A stretch of DNA of 64,000 bases from JAYPEY01 sp964519245 (GCA_964519245.1 CAZFLK010000001.1:1-64000), one strand, 5' to 3'; shown: positions 17,763-30,218, counted from the stretch's first letter. Notes: generated from the sequence alone by a model not told the origin. Made by a program: numbers and translations.

Positions 17763-20705
17763 TTACCGGCCCTTCAAGAAGGCGAGCAGGTCCGCGAGTT
17801 CCTGCTTTGAAATGGTCTTCTCCAACTGCTCGGGCATGAGCGAAAGACTGGTCGAGCGCATGGAAAGGATGTTGGAGCGAAGGACAGTTTCCTCAACGCC
17901 CTGGGCCTGCCGGATGGTGACGCTGCTGTCCGACTCGGAGGCCAGCAGGCCGCTGAGGCTGCGGTCGTCCCGGGTCTCGATCTCGTAGCTGGTGTAGCCA
18001 GGCACCACTTCGTAATTCGGCATCACGATGTGCATCAGCAGGGCCTCCGCGGGTTGGTTGCGCATGCCCGTCAGGTCCGGGCCGACCTTCGCTCCCAGGC
18101 CTTCGTAGACATGACACTGCGCGCAGATCCTGGTGTAGACCGCCTTGCCGTTGACGCCGTCGCCTTTCATGGCGGCGACCGCCTTCGCTTCCTCGTATGC
18201 CTGCTTGCGATCGCCGGATTCCAACTCCCCAAAAACCTTCTTCGCCATGGCCTGCACCCGCTTGTCGCGATGCTTCAGGAGCGACGCGCGGCGACGCGGC
18301 TCCACCATCCAACTCTGCACGACGCCCGAACTCATTCCCTCCAGCAAATCCGGCAGCAGGCGACTGTTCGACAACATGGCTCCCGCCACCGCCCGGCTGA
18401 TCGTCGGCGGATAGCCGCGCCACTTGCCCGGCTCCACCAACGCCGGACCGATTTTCGGATCCACGATTCGCGTCAATGAACGGATCGCGGCCTGTTGCAA
18501 CTCGATGGCTTCGCGCGATCCGACCAGCCCCAGCAGAGTCTCCCCGCAGGTCGCATAATCGGAATGCGCCAGCAACTCCACGGCGGCAATCCGGGACCGC
18601 GACGAGGCCTTCGTGTCGCCGGCGTCGGCGGCTGCCTGGCTCATGATGCGCTCCACGTCCGCTTTCATCCGGGCGCCCGCCTCGGAACCGCTGACCAGGG
18701 CGCGGAGCGACGACCGTTTCGACCGCAGACCATCGGCGATTCCCGACAACAACGACCGTTGCCAGGCCGCATCGGAAGGCTGGGCGGACCTGACCGCGGT
18801 TGAGAAGACCGCCTGCGCGTCTTCCGGCCCGCCGCTTGCCCCCAGGATCCGCCCTGTTTCATTCATCAGGGCGGACAAGTCCCGGGACCGGGCGGCGTTG
18901 CCGAGATAATGCAGCCCCAGCAGGTTCATGGCGAAGGCCTTGGTATGGCTGCCGATTGAGCTTAGCGCCGCGACGCGCGTCCACTGGTCCTCGGGCGTGT
19001 TGAAGGCGATGCCCGCCAAGACGGCCAACTTGGCCTGACCCTCGAACTCCCCCAGGGCCAGAGCCTGGTGAAAAGCGACCTTGGGATCCGCGTCCGCGCC
19101 CCGGGCCATCAGCCGTTCGGCAAGGGCCGGATCATCCTTGATTCGCGGCTCGCTCAACCGCATGCCCGCCTCGCGCACACGCGGATCCTTGTCCGAGACT
19201 GCCGCGTACAACATCGCCTCGTCCAATTGATCAAAGTTGGCCAGCAACCACAAGGCAGCCACCCGGCCGCCGGAAGTTTCCCCCTTCGCCGCCAGGCGGC
19301 GCAACGGCGCCACCGAGCCCGCATCCCGACGTTCCAGCAACAACCGCCGGGCGGTGTCGCGGCTCCAGCCATTGTCGATGTCGAGTTCCCGCACCAGCCG
19401 TTCCGCTCCCGCTTCCGCCAGGGAGTAACTCTTCCAATTGCGACGGCTGCCCGCCTCCGACACGACCCGGTAAATCCGCCCCTGCGTATTGCCGCTGATG
19501 AAGTCCGCGGTTTCCCGAACGTGCTCGGGAAGGTAGCGCGGGTGGTCCAGGGTCTTGCGGTAAAAATCCGTAAGATAGAGTCCGCCCTCGGGCCCATGAT
19601 CCGCATACACGATGCGCGACCAGGTGTCCGGCGTAGCCAGGAACTCCTCGCCATCCTTGGCAATGCGCGCGTCGAAGGAGCCGCCCGTGGGCGTCATGAT
19701 CCGCCGCTGCACCAGATTCTGCGCGGGTTCGCAGATGAACACGTTCCCGTAATGGGTGGCGGGCAGGCGATTGCCGCGAAACACCAGCGTCCCGCAGGCC
19801 GAGGTAAAAGAGCCCAGGTGCAGCTTGGTCAACAGCGTCGGATGAAAACCGGCGGTCGTCGTATCCCGACTCAAGGGATAGACCACCGCATCCGCGCCGT
19901 CCGTCCCCACCGTGTTCACGGTCTGGGAGAAGGCGTAACGCGGGTTGCGCTTCAGATGATGCGGCTGCAGGACCGTGTGGTCGATCGGCGTCCGGTTGTC
20001 GCAGACAAACTTGTTGCCGTAGTCGTCGAAGGTCAGGCCAAACTGCCCCTGCCCGGAGACCGTCGTGAATTCGAACGTGTCCGGGTGAAACCGCCCGTCG
20101 CTCTTGTTGTAGGAAACCTTGGCCTGTTGCTTGTTCAGCGGTGATTCGACATCACCGCCCTGCAATCCCGCCGTCACCCAGACCCAGCCGTCGAGTCCGA
20201 GCTTGGGATGACTGACGCGAAGCTGGGTCGTGCTCTTCGTGCTGAACCCGGTCAGAACCACCTTGCGCACATCCGCCTTGTTGTCGCCATCGGTGTCCTT
20301 GAGATAAAAAATGTCCGGCGCGCAGGTGACGAAGATCCCGCCGCGCCAAGGCAACAGGCCATTCGGATAGCTGAGGCCCTCGGCAAAGTTGGTCCGCTTG
20401 TCGAAGACGCCGTCGCCATCGGTGTCCTCCAACAGGGCCACGACGCCGGCCGGCGGCCTGCCCTCGCCCGGGCCGGTCGGATAACCGCGGTTCTCCGCAA
20501 CAAACATGCGGCCATCCGCATCGAAGGCCGTGGCAACCGGGTCCACGACCAGGGGCTCGGCCGCGACCAATTGGAGCTGCAGGCCTTCCTCCAACCTGAA
20601 GTGTTGCAGGGACTCCCTGGGGGAAAGCGGCCCGTCGATCTCAGCGGCGTGAACGGAGGCGGCGGCGACAAGGGAAACGGCGGCAAGGACGACTGATGTC
20701 TTCAT
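17763..20705 (-). CDS. PVC-type haem-binding CxxCH beta-propeller protein
   Basis: A 980-residue exported protein. After a Sec signal peptide (MKTSVVLAAVSLVAAASVHA) comes a beta-propeller of the membrane-bound dehydrogenase type (about 35-440; ATAFDADGRMFVAENRGYP, DTDGDGVFDK), then a HEAT-like helical region (about 450-800), and a C-terminal cytochrome c domain with CAQCH (about 860-864) and VGPDLTGM. This architecture is characteristic of Planctomycetes and Verrucomicrobia and is suspected to oxidise sugars or polysaccharide-derived compounds in the periplasm. An ATG 14 codons upstream (20747) is possible, but the ATG at 20705 starts the signal peptide directly. It is divergent from the DUF1501 gene across 193 bp. 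Confidence 0.85.
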   Translation of the reverse strand: MKTSVVLAAVSLVAAASVHAAEIDGPLSPRESLQHFRLEEGLQLQLVAAEPLVVDPVATAFDADGRMFVAENRGYPTGPGEGRPPAGVVALLEDTDGDGVFDKRTNFAEGLSYPNGLLPWRGGIFVTCAPDIFYLKDTDGDNKADVRKVVLTGFSTKSTTQLRVSHPKLGLDGWVWVTAGLQGGDVESPLNKQQAKVSYNKSDGRFHPDTFEFTTVSGQGQFGLTFDDYGNKFVCDNRTPIDHTVLQPHHLKRNPRYAFSQTVNTVGTDGADAVVYPLSRDTTTAGFHPTLLTKLHLGSFTSACGTLVFRGNRLPATHYGNVFICEPAQNLVQRRIMTPTGGSFDARIAKDGEEFLATPDTWSRIVYADHGPEGGLYLTDFYRKTLDHPRYLPEHVRETADFISGNTQGRIYRVVSEAGSRRNWKSYSLAEAGAERLVRELDIDNGWSRDTARRLLLERRDAGSVAPLRRLAAKGETSGGRVAALWLLANFDQLDEAMLYAAVSDKDPRVREAGMRLSEPRIKDDPALAERLMARGADADPKVAFHQALALGEFEGQAKLAVLAGIAFNTPEDQWTRVAALSSIGSHTKAFAMNLLGLHYLGNAARSRDLSALMNETGRILGASGGPEDAQAVFSTAVRSAQPSDAAWQRSLLSGIADGLRSKRSSLRALVSGSEAGARMKADVERIMSQAAADAGDTKASSRSRIAAVELLAHSDYATCGETLLGLVGSREAIELQQAAIRSLTRIVDPKIGPALVEPGKWRGYPPTISRAVAGAMLSNSRLLPDLLEGMSSGVVQSWMVEPRRRASLLKHRDKRVQAMAKKVFGELESGDRKQAYEEAKAVAAMKGDGVNGKAVYTRICAQCHVYEGLGAKVGPDLTGMRNQPAEALLMHIVMPNYEVVPGYTSYEIETRDDRSLSGLLASESDSSVTIRQAQGVEETVLRSNILSMRSTSLSLMPEQLEKTISKQELADLLAFLKGR

Positions 20706-20860
20706 GATTTCGAAGCGGATCCGGATACTGCGATTCTTTGCATTCATCCCTTGAATTCAAGCGGCAAATTGGAATCCCGGAGCGCTTCACGGGCGGATCA
20801 CGCCCAACATGGGATTGCTTCCACCTTGGGCATTCCATGGACCCTGACGCCAAAAACCGA

Positions 20861-20889
20861 TTGCCCCCAGCGCCCGACTCACCTAGTCT
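20861..20889 (+). promoter_or_regulatory. Candidate promoter of the DUF1501 gene
   Basis: TTGCCC (20861-20866), 17-bp spacer, TAGTCT (20884-20889). The -10 ends 9 nt before the ATG at 20899, so the transcript would carry only a few untranslated bases. Confidence 0.5.
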
Positions 20890-20898
20890 GGGGACTGA

Positions 20899-22338
20899 AT
20901 GAACCAAAACCGACGCCATTTCCTCTCGACCGTCGCCGGCAGCTTTGCAGGGATGGCTTTGACCGACATTCTTGCCCGCGACGGCGTCCTGCGCGCCTTG
21001 CACCATCCGCCCAAAGCCAAGCGGGTCGTCCAGTTGTTCATGGCCGGCGCGGCGAGCCACGTGGACCTGTTTGACTACAAGCCGCAACTCGAGAAGGAGC
21101 ACGGCAAGCAGTGGGACCCCGGCGAGGAGGTGGAACTGTTCCAAAGTTCCCCCGGAGCCAGCGCGAAGTCTTACTGGGAGTTCAAGCCGCGCGGCCAATG
21201 CGGCAAGCCTTTGAGCGAGATTGTCGCGCCGCTCGGCGACGTCGCCGACGAATTGGCCTTTGTGCACAATGTCGTCGGCCAGACCGGGGTGCACAGCCAG
21301 GGCACACTGCTGCAGACCACGGGTTTCAACCGGCCGGGTTTCCCCAGCGCCGGCTCCTGGGTCAGCTATGCGCTGGGTTCCGCCAACGACAACCTGCCCG
21401 CTTTTGTCGTCCTGCCCGACCATCGCGGACTTGCCTCCAACGGCGTCAAGAATTGGTCCTCCATGTTTCTGCCCGCAGAGAACCAGGGCACTGTCATTCG
21501 CCCCGGCGACAAGACGCCCATCAACGACCTCTTCCCCCGCGCCGAGGACACATTCATCACCCGGTCGGCGGATCGCGACGCGCACGCCCTGATGCGCAAG
21601 CTGAACGCCAGGCACGCCCAAACGCGCTCCGGCGACGACCGGCTCCGAGCCCGCATCCACAGCTACGAACTCGCCGCGCGCATGCAACTCAGCGCCACCG
21701 AGGCCCTGGATGTCGCCCGGGAACCAAAGCACATCAAAGATCTCTACGGCCTCGCCCCGGAGGGTCCCGGCGTCGACGACTCGAAGATCAACCCCAAGGC
21801 CGAGGCGGAGTTCTTCGGCCGCAAGTGCCTCGTCGCGCGGCGACTGCTCGAGCGCGGCGTCCGCTTCATCCAGATCTGGAGCGGCAATGAGAATGGCTTC
21901 CCCCGCCGCAACTGGGACAGCCACGAGGACGTCAAACGCGACCACGGCCCGCTGGCCCACGGCATGGCGGTCGGCGCCTCAGCCCTGATCAAGGATCTCA
22001 AGCAGCGCGGCATGCTGGATGAAACGCTGATCATCTGGACCACGGAGTTCGGCCGCATGCCCTGCGCCCAACGCGGTTCCGGCCGCGACCACAACCCCTT
22101 CGTCTTCACCAACTGGCTCTGCGGCGGCGGTATCAAAGGCGGGGTCACCCAAGGCGAAAGCGACGAATGGGGATTCAAACCCGCCGACCGCAGCGACTTC
22201 ACCCAGGTTCACGACATCAACGCCACCGCGCTGCATCTGCTGGGGATCGACCACGAACGCCTCACCGTCCGGCAAAACTCCATCGATCGCCGCCTCACCG
22301 ACGTGCACGGGCATGTGATGGACGGGATATTGGGATAA
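20899..22338 (+). CDS. DUF1501 family exported protein
   Basis: A 479-residue DUF1501 protein of the alkaline-phosphatase/sulfatase-like superfamily. The N-terminus MNQNRRHFLSTVAGSFAG resembles a twin-arginine signal, typical of the family. Diagnostic segments are QLFMAGAASHVDLFDYKPQLEK, RGVRFIQIWSG, WDSHEDVKRDHGPLA, IIWTTEFGRMP, GRDHNPF and the closing HLLGIDHERLTVRQNSIDRRLTDVHG. DUF1501 genes usually sit beside DUF1549/DUF1553 cytochrome genes; here the divergent neighbour is a haem-propeller protein. Biochemical function is not established; the Asp/His pattern suggests a metal-dependent hydrolase. Confidence 0.88.
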   Translation: MNQNRRHFLSTVAGSFAGMALTDILARDGVLRALHHPPKAKRVVQLFMAGAASHVDLFDYKPQLEKEHGKQWDPGEEVELFQSSPGASAKSYWEFKPRGQCGKPLSEIVAPLGDVADELAFVHNVVGQTGVHSQGTLLQTTGFNRPGFPSAGSWVSYALGSANDNLPAFVVLPDHRGLASNGVKNWSSMFLPAENQGTVIRPGDKTPINDLFPRAEDTFITRSADRDAHALMRKLNARHAQTRSGDDRLRARIHSYELAARMQLSATEALDVAREPKHIKDLYGLAPEGPGVDDSKINPKAEAEFFGRKCLVARRLLERGVRFIQIWSGNENGFPRRNWDSHEDVKRDHGPLAHGMAVGASALIKDLKQRGMLDETLIIWTTEFGRMPCAQRGSGRDHNPFVFTNWLCGGGIKGGVTQGESDEWGFKPADRSDFTQVHDINATALHLLGIDHERLTVRQNSIDRRLTDVHGHVMDGILG

Positions 22339-22425
22339 GGGCACGAATCCCGCTTGCCACCTGAACGCAGACAGTGTAGCGCTTTCGACTCTCGTTCCTG
22401 CGAATCTTGGAACCAGTCCAAAGCC

Positions 22426-24642
<2,217 letters not shown>

Positions 24643-24657
24643 CCCCCGCCACTTCGA

Positions 24658-26355
24658 TCATTGCCGCGCGGGAATCCGCCTGGCCGGCAGTTTCCCGGGC
24701 GTGAGAACCGGGCGGCCGTTTTCCCAATCGACGGGCACAACGGAGAGATGCCACGTCCGGCCGTGGCTGTCGTTGCCCTGGTAGAAGAGGTAATCCTGTC
24801 CATCGTCATCCTGGAAGAGAAAGGGATGGCCGGACTCGCTGGAGTTCCAACTCCCGGGCGCCCCGTTCGGAAGCAACGGAGTATCCGACAGGCGCTTGAA
24901 GCGGACGCCGTCATCGCTCACCGCAACGCCGATCTGCTGGGGATCATTGTTGTAGCCGCCGGCATAGAACATGTAGAGGCGGCCGTCGCGCCGCGCCATG
25001 GCGGCCGCTTCAATGCATCTGGTTTCCCATCCCAGATCCAGATCCGCCGCATCCAACTCAGTCGGAGCGCCCGGCGCGAGGATAGGACCATCCGGGTTCA
25101 ACTGGGTCCACTGCCCCCGGCCAAATCCGCCGCCCAACGACGCAGCGGCAACGCCCTGCATCTGTATCTTCATCTGCGGATCGCGAGTCGCCCAGTAAAG
25201 CAGCAACTTGTCGCCATGCACAACGACGTCGGCATCGATGGCTCGCCCACAGTTCCAGTCGCCGACGGGCCGAAAAACGGGGTTGGTCGGGTTGCGGGTA
25301 AAGGTCAAGCCATCCGACGACCAGGCATGACAGATGGCGTCCTTCTCCCGGTTTCCGTAGGTCTGGTAGAACAGGTGCACCCGACCCTCGAGCACGATGG
25401 CGCCCGGCGCCGTGAACCCCTTCTCTTCCGCCTTGCCGGTGTTGCGCAGTTCCCCCGCCTTCGTCCAATCCACCAGGTTGTCGCTCGTCGCCACGCCAAT
25501 CGTCCATCCCCGCGTCGGCTTCCCCTTGTACGGAGGCACGGAATAGTAGAGCCAGTAACGGTCCCGAAAGCGCACCACGGCCGGATCCTTCGTGAGAGGC
25601 CTGCCGCTGACGTGATCGGCAAAATACATTCTCGGCAGACTCTTGGCGGTCTGAATCAAGGCGACGGGTTCGGCCAGGACCGCGAGCCTGAAAGCCACAA
25701 TCCGAAACCCGGAACTCCCCGGATCCGCATCGATTCCGGCAAAGACCGCGGCCAACGCCTGCTCAACCTCCCCCCCGCGAACAAACAGCCCCAGCGCGGA
25801 CACATCAATCATGCCGTCCGTATCGCCCCGCTGCCGCCGGCCTGCATCACGCCGGTTGACGATGTGATAGGATTCCCCATCGCCAACATAGGCAAACTGA
25901 ATCCCCGTCAATTGCCAACCCAACCCGGGATCGAGGCCCGTCGCATCCAATCCCAGAACAAACCCTTCCCGCTCATTGATGCCGTTCGTCCCTCCCCGAA
26001 CGCCAAGCCTGCCCGAGTTGTCGCGATCAATATCGCCATCCACTGACTTGGCTCCGAAGTCGGCTGCGGCATCCGCGCTCGCGACGGAGATCGCGTCCAA
26101 GTGGAACCCCAGAACGGAACCGCGCGCGCGCGGGTTCGCAACCGAACCAGACGCGGTGAAATCGCCTGCCACACCCGCGCTTCCATCCGACTGGATTCGC
26201 AAGGTTGTCATCCTGGCGGAAACCCCCTCCGTTCCCTTGACCGACTTCAGGATGATGGAATCTCCCGCCACGCCCGCCGCCTCCGCTCCCGGGACGCCCA
26301 CGCCAATGCGGTGGAAGGCAAGCATTCCCAAGACCAGCAATGGCATCGCCCTCAT
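24658..26355 (-). CDS. Secreted GH43-like five-bladed-propeller glycosidase with N-terminal domain
   Basis: A 565-residue exported protein. A signal peptide (MRAMPLLVLGMLAFHRIGVG) is followed by about 200 residues of unrecognised domain (rich in Gly/Ala/Asp, with DGDIDRDNSGRLGV), then from about residue 255 a five-bladed-propeller fold like GH43/GH32/GH130 enzymes: KDPAVVRFRDRYWLYYS (blade 1 catalytic-type Asp), FTAPGAIVLEGRVHLFYQTYG, CGRAIDADVVVHGDKLLLYWA, CIEAAAMARRDGRLYMFYAGG and SESGHPFLFQDDDG. It likely hydrolyses plant- or algal-type glycans, but sugar specificity is unreadable. It follows the DUF1552 gene by 48 bp on the same strand and may be the third gene of that operon. Confidence 0.7.
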   Translation of the reverse strand: MRAMPLLVLGMLAFHRIGVGVPGAEAAGVAGDSIILKSVKGTEGVSARMTTLRIQSDGSAGVAGDFTASGSVANPRARGSVLGFHLDAISVASADAAADFGAKSVDGDIDRDNSGRLGVRGGTNGINEREGFVLGLDATGLDPGLGWQLTGIQFAYVGDGESYHIVNRRDAGRRQRGDTDGMIDVSALGLFVRGGEVEQALAAVFAGIDADPGSSGFRIVAFRLAVLAEPVALIQTAKSLPRMYFADHVSGRPLTKDPAVVRFRDRYWLYYSVPPYKGKPTRGWTIGVATSDNLVDWTKAGELRNTGKAEEKGFTAPGAIVLEGRVHLFYQTYGNREKDAICHAWSSDGLTFTRNPTNPVFRPVGDWNCGRAIDADVVVHGDKLLLYWATRDPQMKIQMQGVAAASLGGGFGRGQWTQLNPDGPILAPGAPTELDAADLDLGWETRCIEAAAMARRDGRLYMFYAGGYNNDPQQIGVAVSDDGVRFKRLSDTPLLPNGAPGSWNSSESGHPFLFQDDDGQDYLFYQGNDSHGRTWHLSVVPVDWENGRPVLTPGKLPARRIPARQ

Positions 26356-26403
26356 ACGGTTCTCCAAATCTTACTCACGCTTCGGCGGCGCTGGCTCGCC
26401 CCA

Positions 26404-27732
26404 TCACGTCAAGCCGGTGAGAGCGCCCGTGCTGTCCCCGAAACGATCGGTCTCGACGCCCAGGGCCTGAAGCATGGTGACGAAGAGATTGCTCATCGGG
26501 ACGTTCTCACTGAAGCGCAGGTACTGATTGCGCTTGAGTCCGAGACCGCCGCCGCCAGCGAGCAGCAGCGGATAGTTGCGATTCACATGTGTCCGGCTGT
26601 TCGTGCTGCCATAGAGCACCAGGGTGGTGTCGAGGAAACTGTGACCCGAATCGCCGTCCGGCGTGTCCTTCAGCCGTTGCACGAAGCGGGCCAGATTCTG
26701 CGCCAGGAACTGATCGAACTTGCCCAGCACGGTGGCTTGCCCCTTCTTGTTCGCCTTGTGCGCGAGGCTGTGCCAGTTCGGCTCCAAGCCGATGGCGGCC
26801 GGAAAGGTGCGCGCAACCGTCGGTCCGTAGCTGCCGATCTGATAGGTCGCAATCCGCGTCAGGTCCGTCTGGAATGCCAGGAACATCAGATCATAGATCG
26901 CCGCGATGTAGTCCTTCGCTCCTTCCGGATCCGCGTCGAGCGCGACGGAGCCGGCATCCACCTCCGGCAGGGGAACCTCCAACCAAGCGCGGGAACGCGC
27001 CACCCGGAGCTCCACGTCGCGAACCGACGTTTCATACTCGTCCAATTTGAGCCGGTCGGCTGACCCCAGACTGCGGCGCAGATCCTTGGACTGATCCAAC
27101 ACCAGATCCAGAATGCTGCCTGTGCCTTCCAGTCGCGCCCGGTCGCTGCGACTGGCGTCGTCCTGGCCAAAAAGACGATTGAAGATCTGCTTCGGATCGG
27201 CCAGGGCGGGAATCGGCTGCCCCTTGGTTGAATAGGAAAGCGTGGTCGAGCGGGTCCGCGGGCCGACGCCGCCATCCGTGGAAAGCGTCAGGGAAGGATG
27301 CCGGGTCAGATGCCCCAAATGCTCTGCGGCAACCTGGTCCAGGGAAACGGTGTTCTGGTAGACGCCATCGGTCAGGCGGCTGCCGGTCAAGAAGGTGTCG
27401 CCCGTGTCATGGCCGTTCATCGCGCGACAGTCCGGATGGGACAATCCGCCAAAGATGGAGACATCCTCCATCAGGGACTCCAACGGTTTGAGCACATTGG
27501 TCAGCTGGTAGTCGCGGCCTTCGCCGCGCGGAAACCAACCCCAGTCGCGCTCGGGATGATCGTCCTTCGGCACGGCAATGCCGTAGGGAAACATGACGGA
27601 GCACAACCGGCGCGCAGGCCGTGCTGAAGGCTTCCTTGGCGCGCCGTGAGACATGGCTTCCAGCCAGGGCAGCGCCAGCGTGACACCCGCCCCCTTGAGC
27701 GCGGTTCTTCTATCGATTCCACGAAAGTTCAT
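26404..27732 (-). CDS. DUF1552 family exported protein
   Basis: A 442-residue DUF1552 protein. The N-terminus MNFRGIDRRTALKGAGVTLALPWLEAM is a Tat-type signal typical of the family (DRRTALKGAG). Characteristic segments include CSVMFPYGIAVPKDD, HDTGDTFLTGSRL, TFPAAIGLEPNWHSLAHK and VLYGSTNSRTHVNRNYPLLLAGGGG. It starts 2 bp after the DUF1592/DUF1588 gene, an arrangement found repeatedly in Planctomycetes and Verrucomicrobia, implying that the two proteins work together in the periplasm. The fold is alkaline-phosphatase-like by family relationship; no reaction is established. Confidence 0.88.
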   Translation of the reverse strand: MNFRGIDRRTALKGAGVTLALPWLEAMSHGAPRKPSARPARRLCSVMFPYGIAVPKDDHPERDWGWFPRGEGRDYQLTNVLKPLESLMEDVSIFGGLSHPDCRAMNGHDTGDTFLTGSRLTDGVYQNTVSLDQVAAEHLGHLTRHPSLTLSTDGGVGPRTRSTTLSYSTKGQPIPALADPKQIFNRLFGQDDASRSDRARLEGTGSILDLVLDQSKDLRRSLGSADRLKLDEYETSVRDVELRVARSRAWLEVPLPEVDAGSVALDADPEGAKDYIAAIYDLMFLAFQTDLTRIATYQIGSYGPTVARTFPAAIGLEPNWHSLAHKANKKGQATVLGKFDQFLAQNLARFVQRLKDTPDGDSGHSFLDTTLVLYGSTNSRTHVNRNYPLLLAGGGGLGLKRNQYLRFSENVPMSNLFVTMLQALGVETDRFGDSTGALTGLT

Positions 27733-27734
27733 CG

Positions 27735-30218
27735 TTACTTCGTTTGAAACGCTTCGGTCTTTACAAGCGCGAGGATCAGTTTACGCAATCGGAAGTCGGC
27801 TTCAATGAATTCATGGGTGAGTTGTTCGACGGTTTCCCGGTCGCCGAAATCGAGCGAGCGGCCCAGGGCATAGGCCAGCATCCGCTTGACCACTGCGCGG
27901 GCGAACTGTTCCTGTCTCTCGGTTTTCAAATAGCGTTTCAACGCCGCGGCGTCAGCGATCTTCGAACCGTCGGGCAGCGTCGTGGCCGAGTCCACCGGCG
28001 CCGGCTTGGCGGGCTTGACCTGCTTTTTTCCGATTCGAACGGGAGCCCGCTCACCCCATTGACCGATCGCATTGTAGCGCTGCAACGGCAGGCCCCAGGG
28101 ATCAATGCCGCGATGGCAATTCGCGCAGGCCTCACGCTCGCGATGAAGCGCAAGCTGTTGCTTCACCGTAAGACCGGCCAGATCCGGGCTCTCGCTGTCG
28201 AGTTCCGGCACGTCCGGAGGCGGGGGCGGAGGCGGCGAATCCAACAGCCGATCGAGAATCCATACCGCTCGCTTGATCGGGTGCGCAAACTCGCCGCCGG
28301 ATTGGCTGAGCAGGAACGAGGCCTGCCCCAGGACGCCACCGCGCCGACTGTCCGCGGGCAGCGGCGCGCGGACAAACTGATTCGAACGCGGCAATGGCTG
28401 GAGCCCGTAATGCCGCGCAAGGTCGCGATTGAGCAGCGACCAGTCGCTGTCCAACACGTCGAGACAACTCAAGTCCCGGCGCAACAACTGACCAAAGAAC
28501 CCGATTGTTTCCCGCCGCATCGACTCCTTCAGGTCGTTGTCGAAGGACGGATAGAACTCCGGATTCACCGCGACCCGATCCAACGCGCCAAGATCGAACC
28601 ATTGATCCGTGAAGTTTCGCACAAACTCGTCCGAACGTGAGCTCTCCAACAGGCGCGCCACCTCATCCGCCAGCGTCTTCCCTTCCTTCAACCGCCGCTG
28701 CGAGGCCAGCCTTGACAACCGTTCGTCGGGCATCGAACTCCAGAGGAAATAGGACAACCGAGAGGCCAATTCGTGATCCGTCAGCGGCTGCGGGTCATTC
28801 GAGCCGGGCTTCCGGGTTTCGACCCGGTAAAGAAAGTGCGGCGACACCAACGCGGCGGCGCAGGCCTCACGCAGCGCTGCCTCAAAGGAATGCCCCGCCT
28901 TCCGCATGCTGGCAAAAATGGCTTGAAAAGGCTTCACTTCCCGACCCTTCACCGAACGACGAAAAGCCCGCGCCAGAAAGCGCTTCAACGCCAAGCGCGC
29001 GCGTTCGCCTTCGGGAACGTCCTTGCTGATTTCGCCAACCAGACGGCGATGACTCACTGGCGGCCATTGCGCGTGATACGGCGTCTCGAACTCCAACGAA
29101 TCCACCTTGACCTCCAGCCGTGATCCAAAGGTCGGCGGGTCGGGGCGGGGCTTCGGCTTTTTTCCCTTCTTCGGCTTGGCCGGCGGCCGGACATACTTGC
29201 GGTCGGGATAGCGCAACTCCTTCCCATCGGCGTCGAGGTAATCGAGGAAGAGAATCATGCCGGTGATGCCGGTGTTGCCAAAGGGCACGTCGCCCGCCTG
29301 CGGGTAATCCTCCATCCAACCGGCGAACTCAAACGTGCGCGGCTCCTCCGAGGTCAACTCCACTTCGCCAATCACCCGATGCGGCACATGAACAATGCCC
29401 GGAACATGCCCCAACGAAATGCGAATCCGTGGGAAGCCCGCGCCGGCCGGGATCGCCGCCCGCGCCGTCAGCTTCATCCGGAACGGCCCGCGCCGCGGAT
29501 ACTCCTTCACATCCAACGCAAACTCCGGATTCACCGGGAGGTGGCCGGCGACCTTCCTGGTCGGCAGCTTCGCAGTGACCGTGTTCGTCCTCACGTATCG
29601 ATGAACCTTCGGCTGATCGCCCTCGACAATCGCAATCTCCAGCGCCCGACGCGCCGCGGCGAGGTAGGTTTCGATCTGCATGGGGGACATCTCCAGCGTC
29701 GCGCCGTTGTTCAGGAAGCCGTCCGGCGACATCGGCTCCGGGGGCAACTCCTTGGAAAAGTCGCGATCGACGCCCAGCAGATCGCGCAGGGTGTTCCGGT
29801 ACTCGTAGCGGGTAAGCCGCCGCGTCAAAACCCGACCATCCGCAAAACGTTTGGCCTCGGCGGCGCGCTTCAACTCCCCCGTCATCCAATCGGCGAGGCC
29901 TTTTCGCTCGGCGCGGCTCGGCTGGTCCGCCTTCGCGGGCGGCATTTCGCCGAGGTTCAGCTGATTCAAGGCGTCGTGCCAGGTCTCCGCGTCCCGCCCT
30001 TCGACCATGTCCGGATCGAGCTGATCCATCCGCAGGCCGCCCTTCTGTTTGTCCGGTCCGTGGCAATCGAAACAATACTTGGCGAGGATGGGCCGCGCAG
30101 CCGTCGCAAACTCCGCCGCACCCAATGCTGGGGCGAAGACAGTCGCAACCAAAAGGACGAGCCACCCCGGCCTTCGGAAACGGAATCTGGACTTGGATCT
30201 CGTCATCGAACGCATCAT
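27735..30218 (-). CDS. DUF1587/1592/1588/1585 planctomycete-type cytochrome c protein
   Basis: A protein of about 827 residues. After a Sec signal (RPGWLVLLVATVFAPALGAAE) comes a planctomycete cytochrome c domain with CFDCH (about residues 49-53) followed by GPDKQKGGLRMD. Then come DUF1587 (LTRRLTRYEYRNTLRDLLGVD), DUF1595, DUF1592 (ELASRLSYFLWSSMPDERLSRL), DUF1588 (CANCHRGIDPWGLPLQRYNAIGQW, a second CxxCH) and DUF1585 near the C-terminus. Three nearby ATGs (30218, 30215, 30206) could start translation; the last gives the shortest leader to the signal peptide. It probably carries electrons from a periplasmic oxidation together with the DUF1552 partner that begins 2 bp downstream. Confidence 0.88.
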   Translation of the reverse strand: MMRSMTRSKSRFRFRRPGWLVLLVATVFAPALGAAEFATAARPILAKYCFDCHGPDKQKGGLRMDQLDPDMVEGRDAETWHDALNQLNLGEMPPAKADQPSRAERKGLADWMTGELKRAAEAKRFADGRVLTRRLTRYEYRNTLRDLLGVDRDFSKELPPEPMSPDGFLNNGATLEMSPMQIETYLAAARRALEIAIVEGDQPKVHRYVRTNTVTAKLPTRKVAGHLPVNPEFALDVKEYPRRGPFRMKLTARAAIPAGAGFPRIRISLGHVPGIVHVPHRVIGEVELTSEEPRTFEFAGWMEDYPQAGDVPFGNTGITGMILFLDYLDADGKELRYPDRKYVRPPAKPKKGKKPKPRPDPPTFGSRLEVKVDSLEFETPYHAQWPPVSHRRLVGEISKDVPEGERARLALKRFLARAFRRSVKGREVKPFQAIFASMRKAGHSFEAALREACAAALVSPHFLYRVETRKPGSNDPQPLTDHELASRLSYFLWSSMPDERLSRLASQRRLKEGKTLADEVARLLESSRSDEFVRNFTDQWFDLGALDRVAVNPEFYPSFDNDLKESMRRETIGFFGQLLRRDLSCLDVLDSDWSLLNRDLARHYGLQPLPRSNQFVRAPLPADSRRGGVLGQASFLLSQSGGEFAHPIKRAVWILDRLLDSPPPPPPPDVPELDSESPDLAGLTVKQQLALHREREACANCHRGIDPWGLPLQRYNAIGQWGERAPVRIGKKQVKPAKPAPVDSATTLPDGSKIADAAALKRYLKTERQEQFARAVVKRMLAYALGRSLDFGDRETVEQLTHEFIEADFRLRKLILALVKTEAFQTK

